Source of the DNA: JBBQIY01 sp964618405
GTDB lineage: Bacteria; Verrucomicrobiota; Kiritimatiellia; RFP12; UBA3636
Length of the DNA: 26,087 bases
Assembly (NCBI GenBank): GCA_964618405.1
Contig: CAZUAY010000011.1
Coordinates: forward strand, 1 to 26,087
Reading direction: 5' to 3'
Numbering within the stretch: position 1 is the first letter of the stretch; each line of letters opens with the position of its first letter. Position numbers and translations under genes: made by a program. This document shows, one piece after another, positions 15,409-22,028 of the stretch. The notes below the pieces were generated by a model that ran no database searches, was not told the DNA's origin, and saw only the letters and a list, made by a program, of their open reading frames with translations.

Positions 15409-16455
15409 CTATTCTTCGGTTGTGCTGCCCGTCACAGCTGGTTTTCCAATTGCTTTAAGCTCTTTGACAAGGCGAGCTAATGCGTCTGGGTTTTGCTCAA
15501 AATATTGTGCGGCTGCGGCAGACCCCTGCCCAATTTGATCCGCTCCATAGCTGAACCAAGAACCTCGCTTGATAACAATGTTCTGTTTGATCCCGGCTTC
15601 TAGCACGGAGCCTTCCCACCAGATGCCGCGGTTGTAGAGAATATCAAATTCCGATTCAACAAACGGTGCAGCCACCTTGTTTTTGACGACCTTGACGCGA
15701 GTGCGGTTTCCAGTCATCACACCTGCCGTATCCTTGATCGCACCGATGCGCTGAATATTCAAGCGCACCGAGGCGTAGAACTTCAAGGCACGACCGCCTG
15801 GCGTCGTCTCAGGGCTACCGAACATAACGCCAATTTTTTCACGGATTTGGTTGGTGAAAATACAGAGTGTCTTCGACTGCGCCAACAAACCGGTCAGCTT
15901 GCGCATGGCCTGCGACATCAGGCGAGCTTGAAGGCCCATGTGAACATCGCCCATCGTGCCGTCTAACTCGGCCTTTGGGGTTAGCGCCGCGACAGAATCG
16001 ATGACGATGACATCAATAGCTCCGCTGCGTGCCAGTGACTCGGTGATATTCAGAGCCTCTTCGCCAGAGGTGGGTTGCGCGACAAGAAGATTGTCTAGAT
16101 CAACACCAATACGCTTTGCGTAACCGGGGTCGAGTGCGTGCTCGACGTCGATAAAAGCCGCCATGCCGCCAGCTTTTTGGGCATTAGCAATAACATGGAG
16201 AGCTAACGTTGTTTTTCCGGAAGATTCGGGGCCAAAGATCTCCACGATGCGCCCACGAGGAAGGCCCCAGACGCCCAGCGCCATGTCCAAGCTAAAGGAT
16301 CCCGTCGGAATAACCTCAATGTCCTTATTCGCCTCGACATCGCCGAGCTTCATGATGGCTCCTTCGCCAAAGTCCTTGCGAATCTGTGCAAGAGCCGCAT
16401 CAAGAGCAGAAACTCCCGCACTTGCTACACTTACCGCTTCTGTTTTCTTTGCCAT
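15409..16455 (-). CDS. recA: Recombinase RecA
   Basis: The 348-residue strand-exchange protein for homologous recombination and the SOS response has the usual length. It shows Walker A GPESSGKT (75-82), the catalytic Glu105 in DVEHALD, the MAW-type core, loop L1/L2 regions (GDVHMGLQARLMSQAMRK; NQIREKIGVMFGSPETTPGG) and a short acidic end (TEE). A clear Shine-Dalgarno, AGGAAAGGA, lies about 8 nt upstream of the ATG, and a promoter is readable at 16534-16563. recA heads an operon with ftsH, a hybrid kinase and nrnA. I find no canonical LexA box of the Escherichia or Bacillus type upstream, though an inverted repeat lies in the leader at 16490-16508. Confidence 0.97.
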   Translation of the reverse strand: MAKKTEAVSVASAGVSALDAALAQIRKDFGEGAIMKLGDVEANKDIEVIPTGSFSLDMALGVWGLPRGRIVEIFGPESSGKTTLALHVIANAQKAGGMAAFIDVEHALDPGYAKRIGVDLDNLLVAQPTSGEEALNITESLARSGAIDVIVIDSVAALTPKAELDGTMGDVHMGLQARLMSQAMRKLTGLLAQSKTLCIFTNQIREKIGVMFGSPETTPGGRALKFYASVRLNIQRIGAIKDTAGVMTGNRTRVKVVKNKVAAPFVESEFDILYNRGIWWEGSVLEAGIKQNIVIKRGSWFSYGADQIGQGSAAAAQYFEQNPDALARLVKELKAIGKPAVTGSTTEE

Positions 16456-16489
16456 AATTTAATTCCTTTCCTAACCAAACCAAACCAAC

Positions 16490-16508
16490 GAATGGGGCTC
16501 CATTGTTC
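16490..16508. promoter_or_regulatory. Inverted repeat in the recA leader
   Basis: CGAATGG and CCATTgTTCG flank a 4-nt GGCT loop (AATGG 16491-16495, CCATT 16500-16504). It lies about 20 nt downstream of the predicted transcription start and could be an operator or leader hairpin. This is a candidate only. Confidence 0.35.
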
Positions 16509-16533
16509 GCGCTGCCATATTAAAAGACCCCTC

Positions 16534-16563
16534 ATTATACCACACGACACAAGGCACCCGCAA
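16534..16563 (-). promoter_or_regulatory. recA promoter
   Basis: On the minus strand, TTGCGG (16563-16558) and a perfect TATAAT (16539-16534) are 18 nt apart. Transcription would begin near 16527, giving a leader of about 70 nt. Confidence 0.65.
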
Positions 16564-16719
16564 GCAAAAGCAAGATAAGTCGCGTAAGTTTTGCGCAGCG
16601 CAGCGCGAATAGGGCGTGACTTGGCAAACGAATCGTCCCCACGCGAATTGAGGCCGAGTGGGAGGACCAAGTGAAATGGAGGGTTTGACCGGCCGTCTAT
16701 TTCTCCGCATGTATCACGG

Positions 16720-17607
16720 TCAGTATGTCGAAGCGGTGATAAACGGTTGACTCCAAGCACAATTGCCTTCGTGGAGCGCTTCCACACGGAAGTAGCGAAG
16801 GCCTGTGGGTGCTTTCCAGCGCAGAGCCGCACCCTGCTGTTTACTTAACAGACGACCCTCAGGCCCAATCACCTGAATGGCAGAACAAGGCAAGGAAACG
16901 AGCACGTCGAGAATCTCACCATCCCACAGCAGAGATTCGAAAGATGGTCCTGTCGAGGCAAAGAACGCCCCAACCTTTAGCTGAGCAACCAGATCCTGCC
17001 AGGTTACCTTCTCAATCTCGTGGGGAATCTGAACGGTAATCCAACCGTGGCCGGGGGAGATGTATTGCTGGTGAAAATCGTCAGTAGCTATCGCCCATAT
17101 CCGTTCCCCAGAAGTCAGCAATTCGTCCCAGAGCACAACATTTGCTTCTTCGGGAAATCCTCGCTTTTTACGTAGACCATTGAAAATTTCTAATGCGTGT
17201 AGCGATGACGCAGCACTCCGAATCAAATCTGAACCGTTCTTGTATTGCTGCGGATGGGCACCCACCACAAAGCCGCCTTGGCTAACCATTTGGCGTACCG
17301 ATTCTTCATAGTTACCATCGGTGTGTGTCCCAAGAGTTGTGACTCCTATGTTCAAAACATGTTCTGGCACGCCACGTTCAACTCCCGGAATAAGCAATAG
17401 CGGAGCCGTAGCAATCCATTGCTCCCACTCTTCGACTTTCGGAACACGATCATGATCCGTAATGGCCATAAAATGGTGCTCAAGCTGGACATATTGCTCG
17501 CCGCTGATGGCGGGATCTACATACGGACCGCAACACGTGTGCAAATGCAGGTTCCCGCGCAGCCAGCGGAAGTCGGTGTTTCGATAGGGGCTTTCGTAAG
17601 TCGTCAT
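16720..17607 (-). CDS. PHP-domain metal-dependent phosphoesterase-like protein
   Basis: The 295-residue soluble protein has the four sets of PHP metal ligands: H21-x-H23 (NLHLHT), D51-H-D (AITDHD), Glu77 with His83 (GVERGVPEH), and His118 (GAHPQQY), plus A-T-D-D-F-H near 193 as the final ligand pair. The last ~90 residues look like a small beta-rich domain (GPEGRLLSKQQGAALRW). Stand-alone PHP proteins of this size include histidinol-phosphate phosphatase-like and nucleotide phosphatase-like enzymes. Nothing nearby fixes the substrate. It is separated from recA by 264 nt and from the esterase gene by 85 nt, so it is probably transcribed on its own. Confidence 0.8.
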   Translation of the reverse strand: MTTYESPYRNTDFRWLRGNLHLHTCCGPYVDPAISGEQYVQLEHHFMAITDHDRVPKVEEWEQWIATAPLLLIPGVERGVPEHVLNIGVTTLGTHTDGNYEESVRQMVSQGGFVVGAHPQQYKNGSDLIRSAASSLHALEIFNGLRKKRGFPEEANVVLWDELLTSGERIWAIATDDFHQQYISPGHGWITVQIPHEIEKVTWQDLVAQLKVGAFFASTGPSFESLLWDGEILDVLVSLPCSAIQVIGPEGRLLSKQQGAALRWKAPTGLRYFRVEALHEGNCAWSQPFITASTY

Positions 17608-17692
17608 AAGCGATAATTGATGGGTCTTGTGGCTTCCGAATGGGCGGGCGCCCGTGCATGCACGCTACAGAGTGCGGTAAGGCGTTCCCGTC

Positions 17693-18700
17693 TCACTTCT
17701 CCTCGTTTGCCATACCGAACTGTCGCAGTAGAAAATCGAGCTCGCTCTCGCTAGGCTTGTTTCCCGGATAGTTGAGGATACATTTCAAACCAAGGGCATC
17801 GTATTTCTCCTTGATCAGGAGTCCGAACTTTGCGCTGTGGATAGACTCCTCTGAGCTAGCGGTCTCCGGGTAAAGTCCTTCGGGTGGAGCCTTGTCGTAG
17901 GTCAGGTAAAGCGGCGAATCATCTCCTGTCACATGATTCATTGCTGAGCACTCATGCATGATCTGCAAAGCATTTGCGTTGGAAAGAATTTCACGAACAG
18001 AGTTGACGCCAGGCGCGATTCCATAGACAGCCGGAAGGCTCGAATGCATGCCCTTGTTGCCACCGATTTTGGACCGCATGACTTGGAGGTCTACAGTAGT
18101 CTGTGCCCCCACGCCATAAGCACAGAGCACCCGTGACGAATAATGGCGGATCGGATCTTCGTTCGTGGGATCCGCGAGATCATCAGATGTGGCGAGCCAT
18201 ACCGCTAAGCAGCCACCCGCCGAGGCACCTGAAACTGCGATGCGATTGGGGTCAAGATTCCAGGCTTCCGCTTTTGATCTGAGAAACTGGATGACCCGTG
18301 CACTATCACGCATTGACTCCAGCACCGTGGTCCCCCCGGGAGACGTCAGGCGATAGTTCGCTGAAACTGCTGAAATACCACGTGCCAGGCATTGTTTCTG
18401 GAACTTCATTAACTTTTTGTTGCCACCGGTAAACCCGCCGCCATGAAAAAAAACGAGTACTGGCGTTGAAGCGTCTGAATCAGCTTTGTAAAAATCGAGC
18501 ACATTTCGGTCGTGTGGGCCATACGGCACGTTCAGTTCCTCTTGTGATAGGGAATCGCGAGTGCCACCTCGTTTTTCTTTATAAGCGGGATTGAACGTCT
18601 CGATTTTTTTAGAAACGTTTGTAACGATCTCCTGGCCTTCCTTCGCGATCAGCGACGTTACACACAGCAGTGCAATCAAAATTATTATAGTCCGCTTCAT
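17693..18700 (-). CDS. Secreted alpha/beta-hydrolase esterase
   Basis: The product is 335 residues from the ATG at 18700. The longer in-frame start at 18757 would put 19 polar residues before the signal peptide and is rejected. An N-terminal signal peptide (basic KR, hydrophobic core, end near SLIA at about residue 19) indicates export. The oxyanion-hole motif HGGGF is at 86-90 and the nucleophile elbow GASAGG has Ser160, as in the hormone-sensitive-lipase/carboxylesterase and BD-FAE groups. Candidate Asp and His of the triad lie in GDDSPLY and S-I-H-S-A-K near the C-terminus. Such exported esterases in planctomycete/verrucomicrobial bacteria often deacylate polysaccharides, which is inference here. 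No carbohydrate gene is adjacent. Confidence 0.82.
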   Translation of the reverse strand: MKRTIIILIALLCVTSLIAKEGQEIVTNVSKKIETFNPAYKEKRGGTRDSLSQEELNVPYGPHDRNVLDFYKADSDASTPVLVFFHGGGFTGGNKKLMKFQKQCLARGISAVSANYRLTSPGGTTVLESMRDSARVIQFLRSKAEAWNLDPNRIAVSGASAGGCLAVWLATSDDLADPTNEDPIRHYSSRVLCAYGVGAQTTVDLQVMRSKIGGNKGMHSSLPAVYGIAPGVNSVREILSNANALQIMHECSAMNHVTGDDSPLYLTYDKAPPEGLYPETASSEESIHSAKFGLLIKEKYDALGLKCILNYPGNKPSESELDFLLRQFGMANEEK

Positions 18701-18719
18701 AGGCAATGTTTCTTTATGA

Positions 18720-18887
18720 CTAGAAATTGACGAATTTAATGAGACATCCCAACACAAAAAGACCCAGCAACAGAAGGATGGCCTTTTGCTCGGTCGGTGT
18801 AAGAATCAATCCCAATTTTAGTGCTTGGACGAAAAAGCTACGCACCGCAGTAAAACGCGGCATGAAGGTAGAAAATCGTTGATGCAT
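18720..18887 (-). CDS. Small single-pass membrane protein
   Basis: This short gene encodes 55 residues from the ATG at 18887, or 47 from an in-frame ATG at 18863. Neither start has a clear Shine-Dalgarno. The upstream ATG lies 9 nt after the stop of the zinc-ribbon gene, which favours coupling. The sequence has a basic N-terminal part, then L-T-P-T-E-Q-K-A followed by a strongly hydrophobic stretch (ILLLLGLFVLGCLIKFV). An L-T-x-x-E-x-x-A segment before a Leu-rich helix is what one sees at the N-terminus of ComEA-type helix-hairpin-helix proteins, but no DNA-binding part follows. It could be a genuine small protein or the stump of a longer one. Confidence 0.5.
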   Translation of the reverse strand: MHQRFSTFMPRFTAVRSFFVQALKLGLILTPTEQKAILLLLGLFVLGCLIKFVNF

Positions 18888-18896
18888 TTAGCGCGT

Positions 18897-19385
18897 TTAG
18901 GTCGTAGCTGTCAGCATGGCGGCGACTTCTCGAATGATACCATTGGCATCGCCCTGAAAACGCGCAGCCTCCGAAAGCTGGCTACGGATATGGTCGCACA
19001 GACTCTGATGATCTGCATCCGTTCGCAACGCTAGATCTTGAAATGCGCGCAACTCATCCAGCTCCGCCTCTAGCGTGGTAATCCGTGCTTGCGCCTTGGC
19101 CAGATTCTTTCGGGCACTGAGAAGCTGAATAGACAGCTCTTCCGGCGTCGCATCGAAATCATCAATCTCAAGCCCTTCGGGTATCGGAACGGTAACCGGC
19201 TGCCCGCAGAGCGTACAACTAATTACTAAACCAGCTCCTCGTGGGTCTATCGAAAGACTTTTTCCACAATGCGGGCACTCGAAAGTAATGTCGGTCTCAG
19301 GAACTTGTTCCTGATCTAACTCAAGGCTTTCGGGAAGCTCAGTTTTATCCAATATCGAGTCATCTTCTCTTTCATCTGATTCCAT
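18897..19385 (-). CDS. Zinc-ribbon coiled-coil protein of unknown function
   Basis: The 162-residue protein has a strong Shine-Dalgarno (GAGGAGAGGAG about 8 nt upstream). It has an acidic N-terminus (about 1-30), a zinc ribbon with Cys37/Cys40 and Cys57/Cys60 (CPHCGKSL, CTLCGQPV), a predicted coiled coil (about 84-118, LSARKNLAKAQARITTLEAE) and a helical C-terminus. No enzyme motif is present. It follows rpmB after a terminator, so it needs read-through or its own promoter. The ribbon could bind nucleic acid or another protein; nothing decides which. Confidence 0.75.
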   Translation of the reverse strand: MESDEREDDSILDKTELPESLELDQEQVPETDITFECPHCGKSLSIDPRGAGLVISCTLCGQPVTVPIPEGLEIDDFDATPEELSIQLLSARKNLAKAQARITTLEAELDELRAFQDLALRTDADHQSLCDHIRSQLSEAARFQGDANGIIREVAAMLTATT

Positions 19386-19447
19386 AATAAGACTCCTCTC
19401 CTCTGAATTTTTCTCTTACAGTGCGCTAAAAACCGTAACGGAAGCCG

Positions 19448-19466
19448 AAAACCTGACGGGGTCAGG
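19448..19466 (-). terminator. rpmB terminator overlapping its stop codon
   Basis: On the minus strand, CCTGAC-CCC-GTCAGG followed by TTTT forms a 6-bp hairpin. The TGA stop codon of rpmB (19464-19462) lies inside the left arm. A second, weaker CCG-TTA-CGG with five Ts follows close by. Confidence 0.6.
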
Positions 19467-19689
19467 CTTTCGTCACACGACCTTGCTTGATGCAAGCCGC
19501 GCAAACTCTCATCCGCTTCGTTGTTCCGCTAACGTTCGCATGAACCCGATGAAGATTGGGAAGAAAACGACGACGTGTAACGGCTGTGGTGTGCAAGCCG
19601 ATGCCGCCCTTATACTTCGCCAGACCGTGGCGAACGATTTTATTGCCTGTAAGCGGCGCCTTGCCGCATAATTCGCAGATTCGTGACAT
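19462..19689 (-). CDS. rpmB: 50S ribosomal protein L28, zinc-binding form
   Basis: The 75-residue protein has the typical L28 opening (MSRICELCGK), core (RRRFLPNLHRV) and end (RMRVCAACIKQGRV). Cys5/Cys8 and Cys63/Cys66 make it the four-cysteine, zinc-binding form; some bacteria also keep a cysteine-free paralogue for zinc limitation. AAGGAG lies about 8 nt before the ATG. It has its own promoter (19716-19744) and a terminator overlapping its stop, so it is probably monocistronic. No rpmG is next to it. Confidence 0.93.
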   Translation of the reverse strand: MSRICELCGKAPLTGNKIVRHGLAKYKGGIGLHTTAVTRRRFLPNLHRVHANVSGTTKRMRVCAACIKQGRVTKA

Positions 19690-19715
19690 TTTGATACTCC
19701 TTACAAAGGGAAGAC

Positions 19716-19744
19716 AAGATACAATATCCGCCTTAGTAATTCAA
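19716..19744 (-). promoter_or_regulatory. Putative rpmB promoter
   Basis: On the minus strand, TTGAAT (19744-19739) and TATCTT (19721-19716) are separated by 17 nt in an A/T-rich stretch, 27 nt before the start codon. Confidence 0.5.
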
Positions 19745-19787
19745 GCCCTTTTTATCAATTAAACTTTTTAATGATATCTTTCTGAAA

Positions 19788-20048
19788 TTAGATCTCAATT
19801 GAAGCGGCATCTTCAAGCCGTTCCGCCATGAAGCGACGCGTATCCGAAACACCCTTATTGTAGTAAAGCTTCGCCATCGGCTGCATTAACGCATCCAGCA
19901 ATAAGGCAAGCTGCAACTCGCCAGGCTCCTCGATCTCAAATGTTTCTCGAACCACCCGTTCAAGCGCATCATAAACATCACGCTTTTCCATAGGGTTGAG
20001 CTCGAGGCGCTTCATCGCTTGTTTTTCTACTGAATTTTTTCTTGGCAT
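19788..20048 (-). CDS. DUF2164-type small protein
   Basis: The 86-residue, all-helical protein ends in KLYYNKGVSDTRRFMAERLE, which matches the Y-N-x-G-V-x-D-A-x-x-F-L-x-E-R-L-E-D signature I associate with DUF2164, and contains ELQLALLLDAL in place of the usual acidic-hydrophobic centre. The function of the family is not known. A possible Shine-Dalgarno (AAGAAGG) is upstream of the ATG at 20048; a shorter start at Met12 is possible. It is flanked by rpmB and the repeat-rich gap after mscS, with no evident operon partner. Confidence 0.65.
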   Translation of the reverse strand: MPRKNSVEKQAMKRLELNPMEKRDVYDALERVVRETFEIEEPGELQLALLLDALMQPMAKLYYNKGVSDTRRFMAERLEDAASIEI

Positions 20049-20119
20049 CCTATAAACCCTTCTTTTGAGTTGCGCGCCGTCCGGCAGGCTAACCTATGAC
20101 TTAAAGTTTGTTGAGAAGC

Positions 20120-20141
20120 GGTCGTAACGAACGGAGTACGG
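20120..20141. repeat. Partial second copy of the 7.44-kb element
   Basis: GGTCGTAACGAACGGAG followed by TACGG matches 7436-7457 in 21 of 22 positions. After it the sequences part, and this copy forms its own small hairpin (GGAGT/ACTCC). Confidence 0.7.
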
Positions 20142-20162
20142 ACTCCATGAATGAAACGGGGC

Positions 20163-20177
20163 CTGGGGTGTCCCCAG
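20163..20177 (-). other. Short hairpin downstream of mscS
   Basis: CTGGGG-TGT-CCCCAG is a perfect 6-bp stem. It lies about 65 nt beyond the mscS stop codon. There is no T-run, so termination is uncertain. Confidence 0.35.
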
Positions 20178-20183
20178 CGGAAA

Positions 20184-20218
20184 CTACGCCCTACGCCCTA
20201 CTCCCTACTCCCTACGCC
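20184..20218. repeat. Heptanucleotide array (CTACKCC), five units
   Basis: CTACGCC twice, CTACTCC twice and CTACGCC once, end to end, lie just downstream of the mscS stop codon on the minus strand. Confidence 0.9.
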
Positions 20219-20240
20219 CTCTCTTCAAGCAACATTACCC

Positions 20241-21200
20241 TCATCGTTTTTTCGTGCTTGCCTCGTCCGGCCGACTGACTTCCGGATTCTGGCTCCTGAC
20301 TTCTGAATTCTGAATATGCACATCCAGTTGCGGAAAGGCAATGGAGATACCATTTCGGTCGTAGGCCTCTTTGATCTCCTGGGTCATGGCAAACAGCAAT
20401 CGCCAGTAATCCGAGGTCGGTACCCACTGTCTCACGAGAAGATTGACAGAGGAGTCCCCAAGCCCTGCGACGACGACAAGAGGCACCGGATCTTGCTTCA
20501 GCTCGGGGTGCTCACGCTGAACCGCCATCGCAACCGCCTTGGCTTGCGCAATATCCGCACCATAAGCAATCCCGACGGGAATGTCAAGACGACGCGTGTC
20601 CATCGCCGTAAAATTCGTGATCGGTGCACCCCAAATTACTTTATTGGGCACGATCACACGCTTGTTGTCAGACGTGGCAAGCGTCGCCGCCATCATGTTC
20701 AACTCCTTGACCGTCCCTTCCATGCCGCCCATCGATACATAGTCGCCAACCTTAAAAGGCTCGTTGATCGCGATCATCATGCCGGAGGCGAGATTCCCGA
20801 GCGACTCCTGAAACGCAAAGCCGAGGATAAAACCCGTCACGCCGAGACCTGCGATGAGGGGCGCGATGTTAACACCAATTCGTTGTAGAACGATCAAAAT
20901 CAAAAGTGCCCACCCCGTATTCTTGGCTGCACTACTAACAAAAGCAGTTAGTAAACGGTTTGTCTTGCGTCCCTTCTTCAACGTTCGGTTCAAAACATTC
21001 ACACCAACCCGAATGGCAATGGAACCCACGATCAGAATGATCAGCGCAGACACCAGGCTGAAAAAGAAGGTCACGCCTGCGCCGACAATCCAAGATTGCA
21101 CAGACAGAAGAACGGTCTGGCTTTCGCCAACTTGCTGCGCAATCCTTTCATTCGCCTTCTCTAAAATATTCGATACCGCTGCAAGCTCGTTCGTCGTCAT
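20241..21200 (-). CDS. mscS: Small-conductance mechanosensitive channel, MscS family
   Basis: The 319-residue inner-membrane channel is predicted to open under membrane tension and release solutes during osmotic downshock. Hydrophobic helices lie at about 30-55, 88-108 and 112-135. The third, pore-lining helix leads into the family signature FQESLGNLASGMMI, then NEPFKVGDYV and the beta domain (GGMEGTVKELN, VIVPNKVI). A Shine-Dalgarno AAGGA lies about 9 nt before the ATG. It starts 49 nt after truB. The last ~25 residues are unusual: a QNSEVRS-QNPEVSR heptapeptide repeat encoded by a heptanucleotide DNA array, which has replaced the normal end of the gene. Confidence 0.9.
   Translation of the reverse strand: MTTNELAAVSNILEKANERIAQQVGESQTVLLSVQSWIVGAGVTFFFSLVSALIILIVGSIAIRVGVNVLNRTLKKGRKTNRLLTAFVSSAAKNTGWALLILIVLQRIGVNIAPLIAGLGVTGFILGFAFQESLGNLASGMMIAINEPFKVGDYVSMGGMEGTVKELNMMAATLATSDNKRVIVPNKVIWGAPITNFTAMDTRRLDIPVGIAYGADIAQAKAVAMAVQREHPELKQDPVPLVVVAGLGDSSVNLLVRQWVPTSDYWRLLFAMTQEIKEAYDRNGISIAFPQLDVHIQNSEVRSQNPEVSRPDEASTKKR
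20276..20317. repeat. Heptanucleotide array inside the 3' end of mscS
   Basis: Six 7-bp units on the plus strand: TGACTTC, CGGATTC, TGGCTCC, TGACTTC, TGAATTC, TGAATAT. Because 21 nt equals seven codons, the array translates to an imperfect 7-residue repeat. Confidence 0.85.
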
Positions 21201-21249
21201 AAGCCGTTTCCTTTTTTTTGTAAGCAGGTATCAATGCGGCATTTCGGTC

Positions 21250-22002
21250 TTAGTCCACCGCTGCAAGCATCGGAATCACATATTTCGACAGATCGGAGCG
21301 CGGCAACTGCTTCAAGGTCTCAAAGTCGATCGCCTTATCAACCGTGAATTTGCCTGACTGAAGCCGTCGCAACGATGCCAGATGACCACCGCACCCGAGC
21401 TTCTCGCCAACATCGTGGCAGAGTGTCCGAACGTACGTTCCCTTGGAACACTTTACGATGATTCCGCTGTCAGGTATCCCAAACTCCGTGATCTGAAACT
21501 TGTAAATATGCACGAGGCGTGCCTCTCGTTCGATCGTGATGCCTTGCCTCGCGAGCTTATACAGAGGAACGCCGTCTTTCTTCAGCGCAGACACCATCGG
21601 TGGCATTTGGTAAATGTCGCCGGTCAACGTCGCCACCGCGGCGCGCACCGCCACTTCAGAAAGCCCCGAGGGGTCCTCCCCCGAAATCTTCTCGCCCTCG
21701 GCATCCTGCGTCGACGTCGCGGCCCCAAGCCTCAACACGCCTTCGTACACCTTGTCGCCACCCATGATGCGGTCAGAGAGCTTCGTGCCGCGTCCCAACA
21801 GAATGATCAGAAGTCCTGTGGCGGAGGGATCGAGCGTCCCGCCATGCCCCGCCTTCTTGATGTTGAACATCCGGCGCACGGCGTTCACAACGTCATGCGA
21901 GGTCATGCCCGCCGGTTTATCGACAAGAAGCACACCGTCGAGATTACTGTTTGAATAAGCGGGTGTCCATTCGGGACGTGGTGGCAATTTAATAGTGTCC
22001 AT
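21250..22002 (-). CDS. truB: tRNA pseudouridine(55) synthase TruB
   Basis: The 250-residue enzyme makes pseudouridine 55 in the T-arm of tRNAs. The catalytic Asp58 is in GHGGTLDPSATG, preceded by the conserved GVLLVDKPAGMTSHDVV. Other family motifs, such as K-V-Y-E, Q-M-P-P-M-V-S-A-L-K and C-S-K-G-T-Y-V-R-T-L, are in place. The C-terminal extension is short, with no PUA domain. The gene lies 26 nt after murA and 49 nt before mscS, in an aspS-to-mscS series, and not with rbfA, infB or nrnA as is common elsewhere. Confidence 0.95.
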   Translation of the reverse strand: MDTIKLPPRPEWTPAYSNSNLDGVLLVDKPAGMTSHDVVNAVRRMFNIKKAGHGGTLDPSATGLLIILLGRGTKLSDRIMGGDKVYEGVLRLGAATSTQDAEGEKISGEDPSGLSEVAVRAAVATLTGDIYQMPPMVSALKKDGVPLYKLARQGITIEREARLVHIYKFQITEFGIPDSGIIVKCSKGTYVRTLCHDVGEKLGCGGHLASLRRLQSGKFTVDKAIDFETLKQLPRSDLSKYVIPMLAAVD

Positions 22003-22028
22003 GATTTCTATCGTGTAGAGTCGGCGGT

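Larger units (their letters stand above)
16456..16719. other. recA upstream region
   Basis: This 264-nt gap between the PHP gene and recA contains the recA promoter, leader and ribosome binding site. Its outer half (about 16565-16700) has CGCGAAT/ATTCGCG and GCGCAGC repeats and no credible gene. The minus-strand reading frames that cross it have no start signals or recognisable product. Confidence 0.5.

Noticed and set aside
13375..15480. 701-codon plus-strand frame antisense to ftsH
   Set aside because: It covers ftsH, whose motifs are all intact. The translated product has Arg/His-rich composition and no recognisable domain. It is an artefact of codon choice.
15409..16600. Canonical LexA box for recA
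   Set aside because: Neither the CTGT-N8-ACAG nor the GAAC-N4-GTTC pattern was found near the promoter.
16431..16832. 133-codon minus-strand frame across the recA leader
   Set aside because: It overlaps the PHP gene end, the recA promoter and the recA start in another frame; no start signal or domain.
17641..17663. GGGCGCCC and GTGCATGCAC palindromes between the PHP and esterase genes
   Set aside because: Short self-complementary pieces with no loop, no T-run and no second copy seen; no function can be supported.
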